In this document: positions 52,397-60,497 of the stretch, one piece after another | Layout: each line of letters starts with the position of its first letter | Position numbering within the stretch: position 1 is the stretch's first letter | Origin: Streptomyces sp. NBC_00568 | GTDB lineage: Bacteria; Actinomycetota; Actinomycetes; Streptomycetales; Streptomycetaceae | Direction of reading: 5' to 3' | DNA: 64,000 bases | NCBI RefSeq assembly: GCF_026341855.1 | Contig: NZ_JAPENW010000001.1 | Coordinates: forward strand, 3,649,001 to 3,713,000 | Notes under the pieces: generated by a model | What the model saw: the letters and a program-made list of their open reading frames with translations, nothing else | The model's database searches: none | Told to the model about the DNA's origin: nothing | Translations under genes and position numbers: made by a program

Positions 52397-53629
52397 ATGC
52401 GCAGCTACTCCGAGCTCTTCCGCACGCGGGAGTTCACCCCGCTCTTCCTCTCCTCCTGCTTCAGAACCGCCGCCTCGACGGTGAGCGGTCTGGCCCTCGC
52501 CACCCTGGTCTACCGGGCGACGCAGTCACCGCTGCTCACCGCGCTCAGCATGTTCGGCCCCTCGCTCGCCCAGGTGGTCGGCGCGACCACCCTGCTGTCG
52601 GCCGCCGACCGGCTGCCGCCGCGGGCGACGGTGGCGGGTATCGCGGCCCTCTTCGGGCTCGGCACGGCGGCCATGGCGATCCCCGGTCTCCCGGTTTGGA
52701 CGATCTTCGCCCTGCTCCTGCTCCTCGGCCTGATCCAGTCCTGCGGCGGCGGGGTCCAGTGGGGCCTGCTCAACGAGGTCCTCGCAAAGGAGGGCTATCT
52801 GCTGGGACGTTCGGTCTTCAACATGATGAGCGGAGTGGCCCAGGTCGTGGGGTTCGCGACGGGCGGCGTCCTGATGGCCCTGCTGTCCCCGCGGGTCACG
52901 CTCCTCCTCGCCGCCGGCCTGTACCTGGCGGCGGCCCTGACCGCCCGGCTGGGCCTGACACCCCGCCCGCCCCGCGCCACCGGCCGCCCCTCCATCGCCC
53001 GGACCTGGCGCACGAACGCCCGCCTCTTCTCCTCACCGGAACGCCGCACCCTCTATCTCCTGCTCTGGGTGCCGAACGGCCTGGTCGTCGGCTGTGAATC
53101 GCTGTACGTGTCGTACGCGCCGAGCCGGGCCGGCGCGCTGTTCGCCTTCGCGGCGTTCGGCATGTTCGTCGGGGACGTGACGACCGGCCGCTTCCTGCCG
53201 CCCCGGGTGCGCGCCCGTCTGGGCGTCCCCTTCCTGCTGCTCCTCGCGACGCCGTACCTCTTCTTCGCCCTGCGTCCGGGTGTGGCGGTCGCCGCCGTCC
53301 TCGTCGCCGTCGCCTCGATCGGCTTCGGGTCGAGCCTGATCCAGCAGGAACGCCTGGTGGCCCTGATCCCCGACGAACTCAGCGGCCACGCCCTCGGGCT
53401 CCACACGGCGGGCATGCTCACGATGCAGGGCGTGAGCGCGGCGCTGGCGGGCGGGATCGCCCAACTCGCCTCGCCCGGAACGGCGATGACCGTGATGGCC
53501 GCCGCCTCGGTCGCCGTGACGCTGACACTGGCCCCCTCGCTGCTCCGCCGCCGCGGCGCGTCCCCCGATCGCGGACGTCCGGAGGTGCCCGCACCGAGCG
53601 GACGGCAATCCGAGCTGAACTCCCCCTGA
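52397..53629 (+). CDS. MFS transporter
   Basis: 410 aa, ATG 52397, about 12 membrane helices. The N-terminus (LFRTREFTPLFLSSCFRTAASTVSGLALATLVYRATQSPLLTAL) and the central loop are typical of DHA-like drug exporters of the MFS fold found beside ArsR/DUF5937 regulators. It is expected to export a small molecule by proton antiport. Regulation by the divergent DUF5937 repressor through the GTTTCGC inverted repeat is likely. Confidence 0.9.
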   Translation: MRSYSELFRTREFTPLFLSSCFRTAASTVSGLALATLVYRATQSPLLTALSMFGPSLAQVVGATTLLSAADRLPPRATVAGIAALFGLGTAAMAIPGLPVWTIFALLLLLGLIQSCGGGVQWGLLNEVLAKEGYLLGRSVFNMMSGVAQVVGFATGGVLMALLSPRVTLLLAAGLYLAAALTARLGLTPRPPRATGRPSIARTWRTNARLFSSPERRTLYLLLWVPNGLVVGCESLYVSYAPSRAGALFAFAAFGMFVGDVTTGRFLPPRVRARLGVPFLLLLATPYLFFALRPGVAVAAVLVAVASIGFGSSLIQQERLVALIPDELSGHALGLHTAGMLTMQGVSAALAGGIAQLASPGTAMTVMAAASVAVTLTLAPSLLRRRGASPDRGRPEVPAPSGRQSELNSP

Positions 53630-53675
53630 ACGGCCGAAGGTTGTACGACAGCGCTCACAACCACCCGCCCCTCGC

Positions 53676-54075
53676 CGGAGTCGCGGAGTCGCGGAGTCGC
53701 GGAGTCGCGGGGTCACGGGTTACGGGGTCGCGGGTCGCGGGTCGCGGGTCGCGGGGTCACGGGGGGCACGGGGGGCACCGAGTCTGTCGGGCAGACCTCC
53801 TGAGGCCCGGGCCTGCCCGGTAGGCCTGCTGAGGCGGGGGTCTGCCGAGGCCTGCCGGGCACGCTTCCTGCGCCGGGGTCTGCCGGGCAGACGTCCTGAG
53901 GCTCAGGTCTGCTGGGGTCTGCTGGGCACGCTTCCTGAGGCCAGGCCTGCGGGAGTCTGCCGGGCAGGCCTCCCGCGCCGGAGTCTGCCGGGCAGGCCTC
54001 CCGCGCCGGGGTCTGCCGGGCACGCCTCCCGCGCCGGGGTCTGCCGGGCACGCCTGCTGAGGCGGGGTCTGCCGA
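53676..54075. repeat. Minisatellite: GTCGCGGA-type repeats and 28-bp tandem repeats
   Basis: From 53676 simple repeats of GGAGTCGC and GGTCGC lead into about ten 28-bp copies centred on GTCTGCCGGGCAGGCCTCC; the last four units (starts 53953, 53981, 54009, 54037) are nearly identical. It lies between the MFS gene and the small membrane-protein gene. Open frames across it encode only repetitive peptide and are not believable genes. Confidence 0.85.
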
Positions 54076-54121
54076 AGCTCGCCGGGGTGGATCCCCGGAA
54101 CCGGCTCCCCGGCTTCGCCGC

Positions 54122-54331
54122 TCATGGCCGGAGGCGCCGGTCGCGCTCTCCGGCCAACCTCTTGCGCACCCACAGAAGCCCCGCCACGCCGCCCACGACG
54201 GCCATGTACGCCGTCAGCGGCCCGTCGTTCAGCAGGAGACCCGGCGAGGCGACGCAACCCACGATGAGCAGCCATCCACACCCGGCGACCACGAGGTCCG
54301 CCCCGTCAGGACGCCGCCGCTCTTCATCCAT
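54122..54331 (-). CDS. Small membrane protein of unknown function
   Basis: 69 aa from ATG 54329-54331 with AAGGAG upstream. A charged start (DEERRRPDGAD) is followed by two predicted membrane helices (LVVAGCGWLLIVGCVASPGLLL and AYMAVVGGVAGLLWV) and a basic tail. No family recognised. Codon use and the ribosome-binding site support it being real. Confidence 0.65.
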   Translation of the reverse strand: MDEERRRPDGADLVVAGCGWLLIVGCVASPGLLLNDGPLTAYMAVVGGVAGLLWVRKRLAGERDRRLRP

Positions 54332-54510
54332 GCTTCCCCAACTCCTTCTCTCCTGAGGCCTGTTCGCAAGCCTGCACCCGCGTATCGCGACTCGCCGACC
54401 GCCGGCGGGAGCGCTGCGGCTTCTCGAGCCGGGAGACGCGAGACGTCGCGGCATTCCGGATTGCAGACGTCCAGGTGTCCAGGCGTCCCGGCACTGCCGT
54501 GCGGCGGGGG

Positions 54511-54699
54511 CTACCGCTTCAGCGCCCTGCACCGCTTCATCAGCGCGGTGATCCGTGCGGGGTCGGCCCGACCGTTGAGCTCGGCCACGAGATCGTCAGG
54601 ACACAACTCGTAGAGATCGCCCCACCATCGACGCCCCCGGTTGTCCCAAACCCGGTACCCACCCGGCACCCCTCTGGCGACGTAGCGTCTCCGGCTCAC
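54511..54699 (-). CDS. Small basic protein of unknown function
   Basis: 62 aa from GTG 54697-54699 with a GGGGGGAC run upstream. Contains VPGGYRVWDNRGRRWWGDLYELCPDDLVAELNG and a C-terminal helix ITALMKRCRALKR. No signal or membrane segment. The compact Trp/Tyr-rich middle suggests a small folded domain. It follows the 56-aa membrane-protein gene on the same strand with 73 bp between; function unknown. Confidence 0.55.
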   Translation of the reverse strand: MSRRRYVARGVPGGYRVWDNRGRRWWGDLYELCPDDLVAELNGRADPARITALMKRCRALKR

Positions 54700-54772
54700 T
54701 GTCCCCCCGCTCCCGGTACAACCGCGCCAGTCGGGCGCTGTCCCTCGACCCCGCGCTGCCGTCCGTGGCGGG

Positions 54773-54943
54773 CTATTTGGTGAGCGCGTCCACGAGAGCC
54801 ACGAACACGCCCACGCCGAGGACGGCGAGGACAACGAACACGAAAGCCACCAACGAGCAGCACGAGGCGACGGCCACCATGAACCACGCCCGGCCTCTGG
54901 CCCGTTGATACCCGGCGTCGTCGTCCCAACCCTCACCGCTCAC
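54773..54943 (-). CDS. Small single-helix membrane protein
   Basis: 56 aa from GTG 54941-54943, with AGAGGGGGC upstream. The acidic start (SGEGWDDDAGYQRARGR) precedes one long hydrophobic segment (AWFMVAVASCCSLVAFVFVVLAVLGVGVFVALVDALTK). No family recognised. Confidence 0.55.
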   Translation of the reverse strand: MSGEGWDDDAGYQRARGRAWFMVAVASCCSLVAFVFVVLAVLGVGVFVALVDALTK

Positions 54944-55054
54944 GTCGCCCCCTCTACCTGCACTGTACAAAGCGAACGCCGGAGCGCATCAGACCTGGGC
55001 TCCTTCCGCCTGGCGGAGATCGGCGATCCGCTCGCCGACACGCATCTCGACCGC

Positions 55055-55190
55055 CACGTTGAAGGCGGGTGCCGACAGCAAGGGCGACAAGGCCGTTTAC
55101 GAGGTCCGGCTCACGGGTCCGAAGAACTGCACCGTCGCCATGTCGGACGCGAAGCAGATCACCCTCGGTTTCACCTACACCGCCGTCTGA
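55055..55190 (+). pseudogene. C-terminal remnant of a gene cut off at its 5' side
   Basis: The frame ending at TGA 55188-55190 reads TLKAGADSKGDKAVYEV, then RLTGPKNCTVAMSDAKQI and ends TLGFTYTAV: well-behaved protein sequence followed at once by a strong terminator. Upstream the same frame becomes unlike coding sequence and has no good start. I read it as the tail of a deleted gene, possibly lost when the adjacent island inserted or decayed. A 45-codon peptide is the alternative. Confidence 0.4.
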
Positions 55191-55197
55191 CCCGCGC

Positions 55198-55240
55198 GAA
55201 GGGCCGGCCCGGGAGGAAATCCCTCCTGAGCCGGCCCTTC
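55198..55240. terminator. Strong bidirectional terminator
   Basis: Long hairpin with arms GAAGGGCCGGC / GCCGGCCCTTC, an inner GGGAGG/CCCTCC stem and an AAAT loop, directly before the tRNA-like remnant. Confidence 0.8.
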
Positions 55241-55248
55241 TGTCTGTG

Positions 55249-55290
55249 TGCCCCCGGCAGGATCCGAACCTGCGATACCCGCTTGAGGAG
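55249..55290 (-). repeat. Degenerate copy of the tRNA-Arg 3' part (candidate att remnant 1)
   Basis: 42 bp aligned to the true tRNA-Arg(CCU) gene (63875-63916) with three differences, covering the acceptor 3' strand, T-arm, variable loop and anticodon stem. Duplicated tRNA 3' ends mark the far boundary of integrated elements. It has the orientation expected for an island lying between it and the tRNA. Confidence 0.75.
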
Positions 55291-55305
55291 TTCGATTCCA
55301 GCCCG

Positions 55306-56085
55306 CTACCGCTGCTGCCGACGGCCGCGGCGCGTGGGCTGCCGCGGTGGCTGGGTCAAGGTGATCTGCCGGATGAGTTGGTGGAAGCAGGTGAGGGACG
55401 CGAGAGCAGGCAGGCAAGCCCCAGTGATACCGGTGAAGGTCCTGTCCGCCTGTGCTACGCACAGCACCATCGCGACGGAGGAGAAGAGCAGAACGACGAA
55501 CCATGAGTGCACGGCTCGGCGCTGATGCAGGGCAGTCCGGAGGATGGAGAGAGAGGCCACCATCCAGGGGCCGTACACGAGAAGAGGCCACAACGGGAGC
55601 ATTCCGCCTCCTGTTCCGGACGTGATGCTCTGCAGAGGCTTGTAGGCCACCATGCCGCCGAAGACGCTGACCATCGCCACGATGACGGCAACGAGTGCGA
55701 CGATGACGAAGCTGGCGATCTGCAACCACTTGAGCCGGACCTTTCGGACCCGCATCTTCCGGTGCCCGGCAGAAGAGCGCCGGGTGCGCGGCAGCTGAGC
55801 GGTGAGGTGCGCCAGACTCTCCATCGGGTCGGTGAAGTCGGCATCGGGCGAGGACTCGCTGCGAGGCGGCGGCACCCTGGCCGTCTGCTCCGCCGGAACG
55901 GCCTCCTGCATGAGATAGGCGAGTTCCTCGACCGGGTCCCAGCCAGCGTCGGGTGGGGTCAGGGGAACCCCTTCGTGCACGCTGTCGACAGGTCCGCCGT
56001 TCCAGCCGGTGCCCGACCCGTAGGAGTATGCGTCGGAATACCCTTCGCGCCGCGCAAAGGGCGGATCTACATAGTCATGATTCAT
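55306..56085 (-). CDS. Spd/DUF2637-like membrane protein of integrative elements
   Basis: 259 aa. An acidic N-terminal half (with a PMESLAHL segment) precedes four predicted membrane helices (LQIASFVIVALVAVIVAMVSVFGG, LWPLLVYGPWMVASLSIL, SWFVVLLFSSVAMVLCVA, GACLPALASLTCFHQLI). The helix pattern and PLLVYGPWMVASLSIL resemble DUF2637/Spd proteins that accompany conjugative plasmids and actinomycete integrative elements. It overlaps the small gene upstream by 11 bp. The C-terminal basic tail runs almost into the tRNA-like remnant 1. Confidence 0.65.
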   Translation of the reverse strand: MNHDYVDPPFARREGYSDAYSYGSGTGWNGGPVDSVHEGVPLTPPDAGWDPVEELAYLMQEAVPAEQTARVPPPRSESSPDADFTDPMESLAHLTAQLPRTRRSSAGHRKMRVRKVRLKWLQIASFVIVALVAVIVAMVSVFGGMVAYKPLQSITSGTGGGMLPLWPLLVYGPWMVASLSILRTALHQRRAVHSWFVVLLFSSVAMVLCVAQADRTFTGITGACLPALASLTCFHQLIRQITLTQPPRQPTRRGRRQQR

Positions 56086-56383
56086 AGGAATGCGCCCCTC
56101 GGGCGCGGTCCACGTGACGGCCGGAGCCCTCCTGGCCGTTCCACCGCGAATCGAGTTCCTCCCGGATCGCCTCCAGCAGCGCGATGAACTCGCGAAGCAG
56201 TGGCTCCGTGATCTGACGTTCGATCCGCACGCCGTCCCCGATCACGGTGTCCTGTACCGCAAGGGCCGAGTACGCCGCACCAGGCGGGGAAGCGTATTTC
56301 CCCACTGTCAGATCACGGACCGCAGACAGGCCATCCGTCCTCGCGTTGCGTTGAGGCAGGCCCTGGGACCTTGCTTTTGTCAT
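56075..56383 (-). CDS. Hypothetical protein overlapping the Spd-like gene
   Basis: 102 aa open frame; its end overlaps the next start by 11 bp, which supports translational coupling. Middle part (AALAVQDTVIGDGVRIERQITEPLLREFIALLEAIREELDSRW) looks like a helical protein with a heptad pattern. The start is uncertain because no ribosome site lies close to the first ATG; an internal start is possible. Unknown function. Confidence 0.5.
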   Translation of the reverse strand: MTKARSQGLPQRNARTDGLSAVRDLTVGKYASPPGAAYSALAVQDTVIGDGVRIERQITEPLLREFIALLEAIREELDSRWNGQEGSGRHVDRARGAHSYES

Positions 56384-56686
56384 ATACCGCTAACGCCGCT
56401 CCCCCTCCTCCAGATGCGCGGCAGATGAGTGACCCTGTCGTTGTGAAACGTGAGGAAGGAACTTCTTGATTGATTTCCTATGTATCTCACTCGCACTTTA
56501 TGGGTCGAGCGGGTCTTCTTGTGTTTTCTTGAGTAGCAAAGAGGATTCACCGCCGGTGGCCAGGGGCGATGAACACCTGCACAGGTCGACGGATGTCGCA
56601 CTTCAGGATTCGAACCTGCGGCACCTGCTTCGGGAGTTCGATCCGAGCGTGCCCCGGCAGTGTGCCTGCTCGGCTGCCTGCTCGGC
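56384..56686. other. Low-GC intergenic segment with a second tRNA-like remnant
   Basis: About 300 bp, markedly AT-richer (56440-56530) than the rest of the window. It contains the tRNA-like copy at 56604-56636 and probably the promoter of the small gene at 56383. No gene recognised. Confidence 0.55.
56604..56636 (-). repeat. Degenerate copy of the tRNA-Arg 3' part (candidate att remnant 2)
   Basis: 33 bp (CAGGATTCGAACCTGCG onward) aligned to tRNA-Arg(CCU) with five differences. Together with 55249-55290 it shares further similarity just beyond (GAGTTCGAT), pointing to a common element-derived att sequence rather than two independent copies. Confidence 0.65.
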
Positions 56687-58087
56687 TCAGCGCGCGAAGT
56701 TGGCTCCGAATCGGGAATCCTTTTCCGGCGCGTTCAGTGTGCTGGGGCTGAAGGAGGCGATGTTGGTGGTCGTCAGGCCGGTCTTCGAGCCGCGCAGGAG
56801 CCAGGCCGCGCCCGAGTTCTGGTAGGTGCCGTCCTCCTGGGGAGTGCCCACGGCGAGGTCCGCGCGATGATTGGCGTTGACGTCCGCGAGCAGTACCGAG
56901 GCGCCGAAGTTGTCGCCCTTCTCGGATGCGCCCGGCACGCCGGACGTGGACTGGTTGAAGGCCTGTGCCCCGGTACCGGTGAGGCCGGCCGCGCCGCCCT
57001 TGAGCAGGACCACCGCGCCTGCCTCGCGGACCGAGCCGATGTCCTCGCCGGGTACGCCCACCGCGATGTCCGGGTAACCGTCGCCGGTCACGTCACCGGC
57101 GGCGAGCGAGTAGCCGAACTGGTCGCCGTAGTCCGTGTCGCCGTTGCCCGCCTCGCCGACGCCCGGGACGCCCGCCGAGTCCTGGTTGATCTTGACGGTA
57201 CGGGTGGAGAAGCCGGACGCCGAGCCGTAGACGACGCGGATGTCGCCGGCCTGGTACTCCCTCGTCTCGGAGACGTGGTCGACCTGGCGGGCGATGAAGT
57301 CGCCGTAGCCGTCCTTGTTCACGTCGGCGACGATCCCGCCGACCGTGTAGTAGCCGGAGGACTGGAAGGTCTTGCTCAGCCCGGTGGACGTGCCCTTCCA
57401 CAGGCGGGACGTGTACTGCATCTCGTCGAAGCCGTGCTGGGTGACGACATCGACCTTGCCGTCCCCGGTGACGTCGCCGACGGTGAAGTCCTGCGGGCCG
57501 TCCTCTTCGTCGAAGGCGAGCGTGTCGGTCGACGCGGGCACCCCGGCGCGGGTGAAGGGACCGAAGCGCACCTCCAGCGCACCGCCGGTGTTGGCGACGA
57601 GGTCGGCGTGACCGTCGCCGTTGATGTCCCCGGCACCCACGTCGTACGTCCTGCCGGCGAGTGCGGCGCCGCCGCGGAGTCCCTGTGCGGAGCCCCACAG
57701 CACCACGGGCGTGCGGTAACCGCCGACCACGAGGTCGGTGTAGCCGTCCTCGTCGAGGTCGCGGCCCGCTGTCCAGCTGCCGAAGGAGTCGTACTCCGTG
57801 ACGTCCCCGGGGACGCCCTCGGTGGCGCGCGTGATCAGCTCGGAGTGCGTGGTGTCGGCCCCGGCGGAGGAGCCGTACACGACCGACAGGTAGCCCGCTT
57901 CGCCGACGCCCGACACCGTGGCGTTGGGGGCGCTGATCGCCAGGTCGGCGAACCCGTCGCCGTTGAAGTCGATCACCGGCGTCGTCGTCGTGGCGGAGGC
58001 CGGTGCGGCCAGAACCACGGGGGCGGTCAGCAGCGCGGCGAGCGCGGCACAACTCACGGCGGAACGACGGCGGGTGCGGTTGGGCAC
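56687..58087 (-). CDS. Secreted FG-GAP (integrin-like beta-propeller) repeat protein
   Basis: 466 aa from GTG 58085-58087, GGGAG 5 nt upstream. Signal peptide (SAVSCAALAALLTAPVVLAAPASA), then about seven FG-GAP/VCBS repeats with calcium-binding DxNxDGxxD loops (DFNGDGFADL, DLDEDGYTDL, DINGDGHADL, DVTGDGKVDV, DVNKDGYGDF, DVTGDGYPDI, DVNANHRADL), forming a seven-bladed propeller. Such proteins bind partners or substrates outside the cell and are common in Streptomyces. Ends just before the second tRNA-like remnant. Confidence 0.92.
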   Translation of the reverse strand: MPNRTRRRSAVSCAALAALLTAPVVLAAPASATTTTPVIDFNGDGFADLAISAPNATVSGVGEAGYLSVVYGSSAGADTTHSELITRATEGVPGDVTEYDSFGSWTAGRDLDEDGYTDLVVGGYRTPVVLWGSAQGLRGGAALAGRTYDVGAGDINGDGHADLVANTGGALEVRFGPFTRAGVPASTDTLAFDEEDGPQDFTVGDVTGDGKVDVVTQHGFDEMQYTSRLWKGTSTGLSKTFQSSGYYTVGGIVADVNKDGYGDFIARQVDHVSETREYQAGDIRVVYGSASGFSTRTVKINQDSAGVPGVGEAGNGDTDYGDQFGYSLAAGDVTGDGYPDIAVGVPGEDIGSVREAGAVVLLKGGAAGLTGTGAQAFNQSTSGVPGASEKGDNFGASVLLADVNANHRADLAVGTPQEDGTYQNSGAAWLLRGSKTGLTTTNIASFSPSTLNAPEKDSRFGANFAR

Positions 58088-58323
58088 GGAGACTCCCGGT
58101 ATCGGTACCTGGTACATCGGTCGTTCATGTTGACCACCGCCGCTGAGAAATGGTTGTGGTGCGCGTGACTTGGGCCGGAGAACGAGCGAAGCACCACTAG
58201 GACGACGGCCCGCACCACAAGCGGCCACCCCGGGCCAGTCGTGCGGCACCCGCAAGCGCCCATGAGGCGGAAACGGAGTCGGCCCGGCACGAGGCCGGGC
58301 CGACTCTGCCTGGCCGTCGAGTG

Positions 58324-59100
58324 CTACTGCACGTCGACGTAGTCGCCGGTCGCCGAAACGGCCGGAGTGGTCGTGGTGCCGGCGAAGTTCCAGCGCCAGT
58401 AGCCGTCCACGGACGCGGTGGTCGTGGTCTGCAGGTCACCCGTGCTGGAGGTGCTCACCGTCTTGATGGTGGTGTAGGTGCTGGTGCCCGCCTTGCGGAA
58501 CTGGAGCTTGACGGGCCGCGCGGTGTAGCCCGCGTAGACGTCGGTGTCCCAATTCGCCCGGGTGAGCTTGCCGGTGACCTTGAGCGTCTTGCCCTTGGCT
58601 ATCGGTTCCGGGCCGGCGTTGACGGTCAGTTTCGAGTACCGCTGGAGGCGGGTGGTCGTATAGGCGTCCCGCTGGGTCCAGCTGTCGTCGTTGGCCCATA
58701 CGTCGACTCCGACCTTCCAGGTCCCGGCGTCGGCGTTGGTGAGCCACCAGTCCGGTTCGAAGGTGAAGGTCTTCGAGCAGGTGGATGTGGTGGCGCTGGA
58801 GGCCACGCAGTCCGCGGGGGTGGTGTCCTCGTTCGGCGTGATGTAGCCGTCGGGGTTGTCGGGATCCGTTCCGCGCCACAGGTAGAAGTCCGCGTCCCAG
58901 ATGCCCGACGGGTCGGCGGCGGTCACCGAAACCGTGACCGTCTTGTCGGCGAGGCCGACAGCGATGCTTTTACCGCCGTTGACGGAGACGTCGACGATCT
59001 GGATGTCGCCGACGGTCTCGTCCGCGTACGCGGCAGGGCCGGTGAATCCGCCCAGCGCGGAGGCGGCGGCGAGCACGGCGAAGGTTGCGCGCTTGCGCAT
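58324..59100 (-). CDS. Secreted beta-sandwich protein of unknown function
   Basis: 258 aa from ATG 59098-59100, GGGAG upstream. Signal peptide (KRATFAVLAAASALGGFTGPAAYA) followed by two Ig-like beta domains: the first (VDVSVNGGKSIAVGLADKTVTVSVTAADPSG) contains a Cys pair (ADCVASSATTSTCSK), the second (YSKLTVNAGPEPIAKGKTLKVTGKLTRANWDT) is like the DUF-type 'calcium-binding' domain of Streptomyces secreted proteins. Function unknown. Confidence 0.8.
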   Translation of the reverse strand: MRKRATFAVLAAASALGGFTGPAAYADETVGDIQIVDVSVNGGKSIAVGLADKTVTVSVTAADPSGIWDADFYLWRGTDPDNPDGYITPNEDTTPADCVASSATTSTCSKTFTFEPDWWLTNADAGTWKVGVDVWANDDSWTQRDAYTTTRLQRYSKLTVNAGPEPIAKGKTLKVTGKLTRANWDTDVYAGYTARPVKLQFRKAGTSTYTTIKTVSTSSTGDLQTTTTASVDGYWRWNFAGTTTTPAVSATGDYVDVQ

Positions 59101-59176
59101 GAATCTCCCACAGTGAAGAGGACGCGCCCGCCGGATACATGACACGGCGGGCAGGATGAAGGGGCTGACGCTCCGG

Positions 59177-60088
59177 TCAGGACTTGGAGAGCCTGACCTC
59201 CGACTCCTGCTGTCCGGTGTCGGCAGTCACCGGGTAGTCCCGGTCGTTTGCCCGGGCCCTGCTACGCATCGTTGCGGGGCCGGCTTGGAAAGAAGTGCCA
59301 GATTCCTGGCTGGTGAGGCTGACAGACCATGGGACGGGCGAGCCCGGGGTGCAGGCCACGGCTGTCTCGTAGGACGCGGCCGGTGTTCCCTTCTTCTGGA
59401 TCTGGAAGATCTGGCCGACGAGCGAGACGCTCGTCGGCTTGTTGCACGTCACGGTGCCACCGACGGTGATCCGACCCGCCGGTACCTCCACCGTGCCCTC
59501 GGGGTTGACGTCCATCCCCATGGCGAGTTCAAGCGGAGGTTCGGGCATGACCGCGTGAACCGCACCGCGCAGAGGCACCGTTGATCCATTGCAGTACTGC
59601 TCGAAGGTGGCGTCGAGCTCATGGACGTAGCCGTAGGGGCCGAACGTGATGTGTTCGATGGTGAAGGAGCCGGAGTTGGTGTTGCACCATTTCTCGGTGC
59701 CGTTGTCGGTCCCGCTGAACACCAGTTCCGGATCCCCCGGCTGAGCGTCGGGCCATTGCTTCGTGCCGGTGTACGTGGTGCCCTCGGTCAGCTTCTGACC
59801 ATCGGGGGCGGCGATGTTGAGACGCCAGAGGGTGCCTTGGTCCGCGTCTATCGCGACGGTGAGGCTGTTCTCGTCCGTGCTGCCCTGGACGTCGAACATC
59901 TGGACTGCTCCAGTCGTGTACTCGTACGACTGACCGCCTGAAATGGGCTCACCCGCATCGCCGCTGAAGCTCAGCGTTCCCGATGTCGAGCTGTAGGCCT
60001 GCGCGGTGTCCGTCAATGGCGCGGCCGTGAGCGCAACCGTCATCGCCGCGACAGCGCCCACTGCCCGGGCCAGTACGCGTTTCGGCAT
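59177..60088 (-). CDS. Secreted protein of unknown function
   Basis: 303 aa from ATG 60086-60088. Signal peptide (LARAVGAVAAMTVALTAAPLTDTAQA) then a wholly beta-rich mature part with a Cys-rich centre (KWCNTNSGSF, FEQYCNGS, VTCNKPTS, VACTPGS). No catalytic motif seen. It heads a run of three minus-strand genes for secreted proteins in the tRNA-bounded island, each with its own signal sequence. Confidence 0.75.
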   Translation of the reverse strand: MPKRVLARAVGAVAAMTVALTAAPLTDTAQAYSSTSGTLSFSGDAGEPISGGQSYEYTTGAVQMFDVQGSTDENSLTVAIDADQGTLWRLNIAAPDGQKLTEGTTYTGTKQWPDAQPGDPELVFSGTDNGTEKWCNTNSGSFTIEHITFGPYGYVHELDATFEQYCNGSTVPLRGAVHAVMPEPPLELAMGMDVNPEGTVEVPAGRITVGGTVTCNKPTSVSLVGQIFQIQKKGTPAASYETAVACTPGSPVPWSVSLTSQESGTSFQAGPATMRSRARANDRDYPVTADTGQQESEVRLSKS

Positions 60089-60497
60089 GGCGCTTCTCGT
60101 CAAGTCTGCCCCAAGGAAGTATGTCGATCTTGGCCGATCGGACGTGCCGCTCATGTGCCGCTGAGGGCCAAGTCGGACGAAACGTGAGTGTGGGTGAGGC
60201 CGTCGAACCTCACTAGAGGAGCGCAGAAGCTTCAGCAAACGTCACAGCAGCCTCACAGGTCCCGTTCGTCGGATGCGGCCTGGACCGCACAGGGCGGGCA
60301 CCGGCGACGGCGACCCGGCTCCTGCCGACCGTCTCTGCGCCGTGATCCGCGACGGGCGAGGACATACCTCCGGCCAGGACGGCAACGACTGGTCACAGTC
60401 TCTCGGCCCGCGGTGTGAGGGCGGCGCAACTGAACTTCTCACGCGGCCTAACAGGTCGGAAACCGGCCGCTACGGCGGTCGGACTAGCTTCGTGACT
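60089..60497. other. Intergenic region between divergent secreted-protein and sensor genes
   Basis: About 410 bp without a gene. It should hold divergent promoters; TAGCTT at 60485-60490 could be a -10 directly before the sensor ATG at 60498. Confidence 0.5.

Noticed and set aside
53776..54075. CRISPR array
   Set aside because: The 28-bp units are tandem with no unique spacers, and no cas gene is in the window.
53713..54281. Open frames through the 28-bp repeats encoding ADSGAGGLPGR-like peptide repeats
   Set aside because: They are translation of a minisatellite; several frames remain open equally and none has a ribosome site.
59163..59178. CTGAC-N6-GTCAG near the secreted-protein genes
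   Set aside because: The spacer is 6 rather than 5 and it lies after two genes rather than before one, so it is not counted in the regulon.
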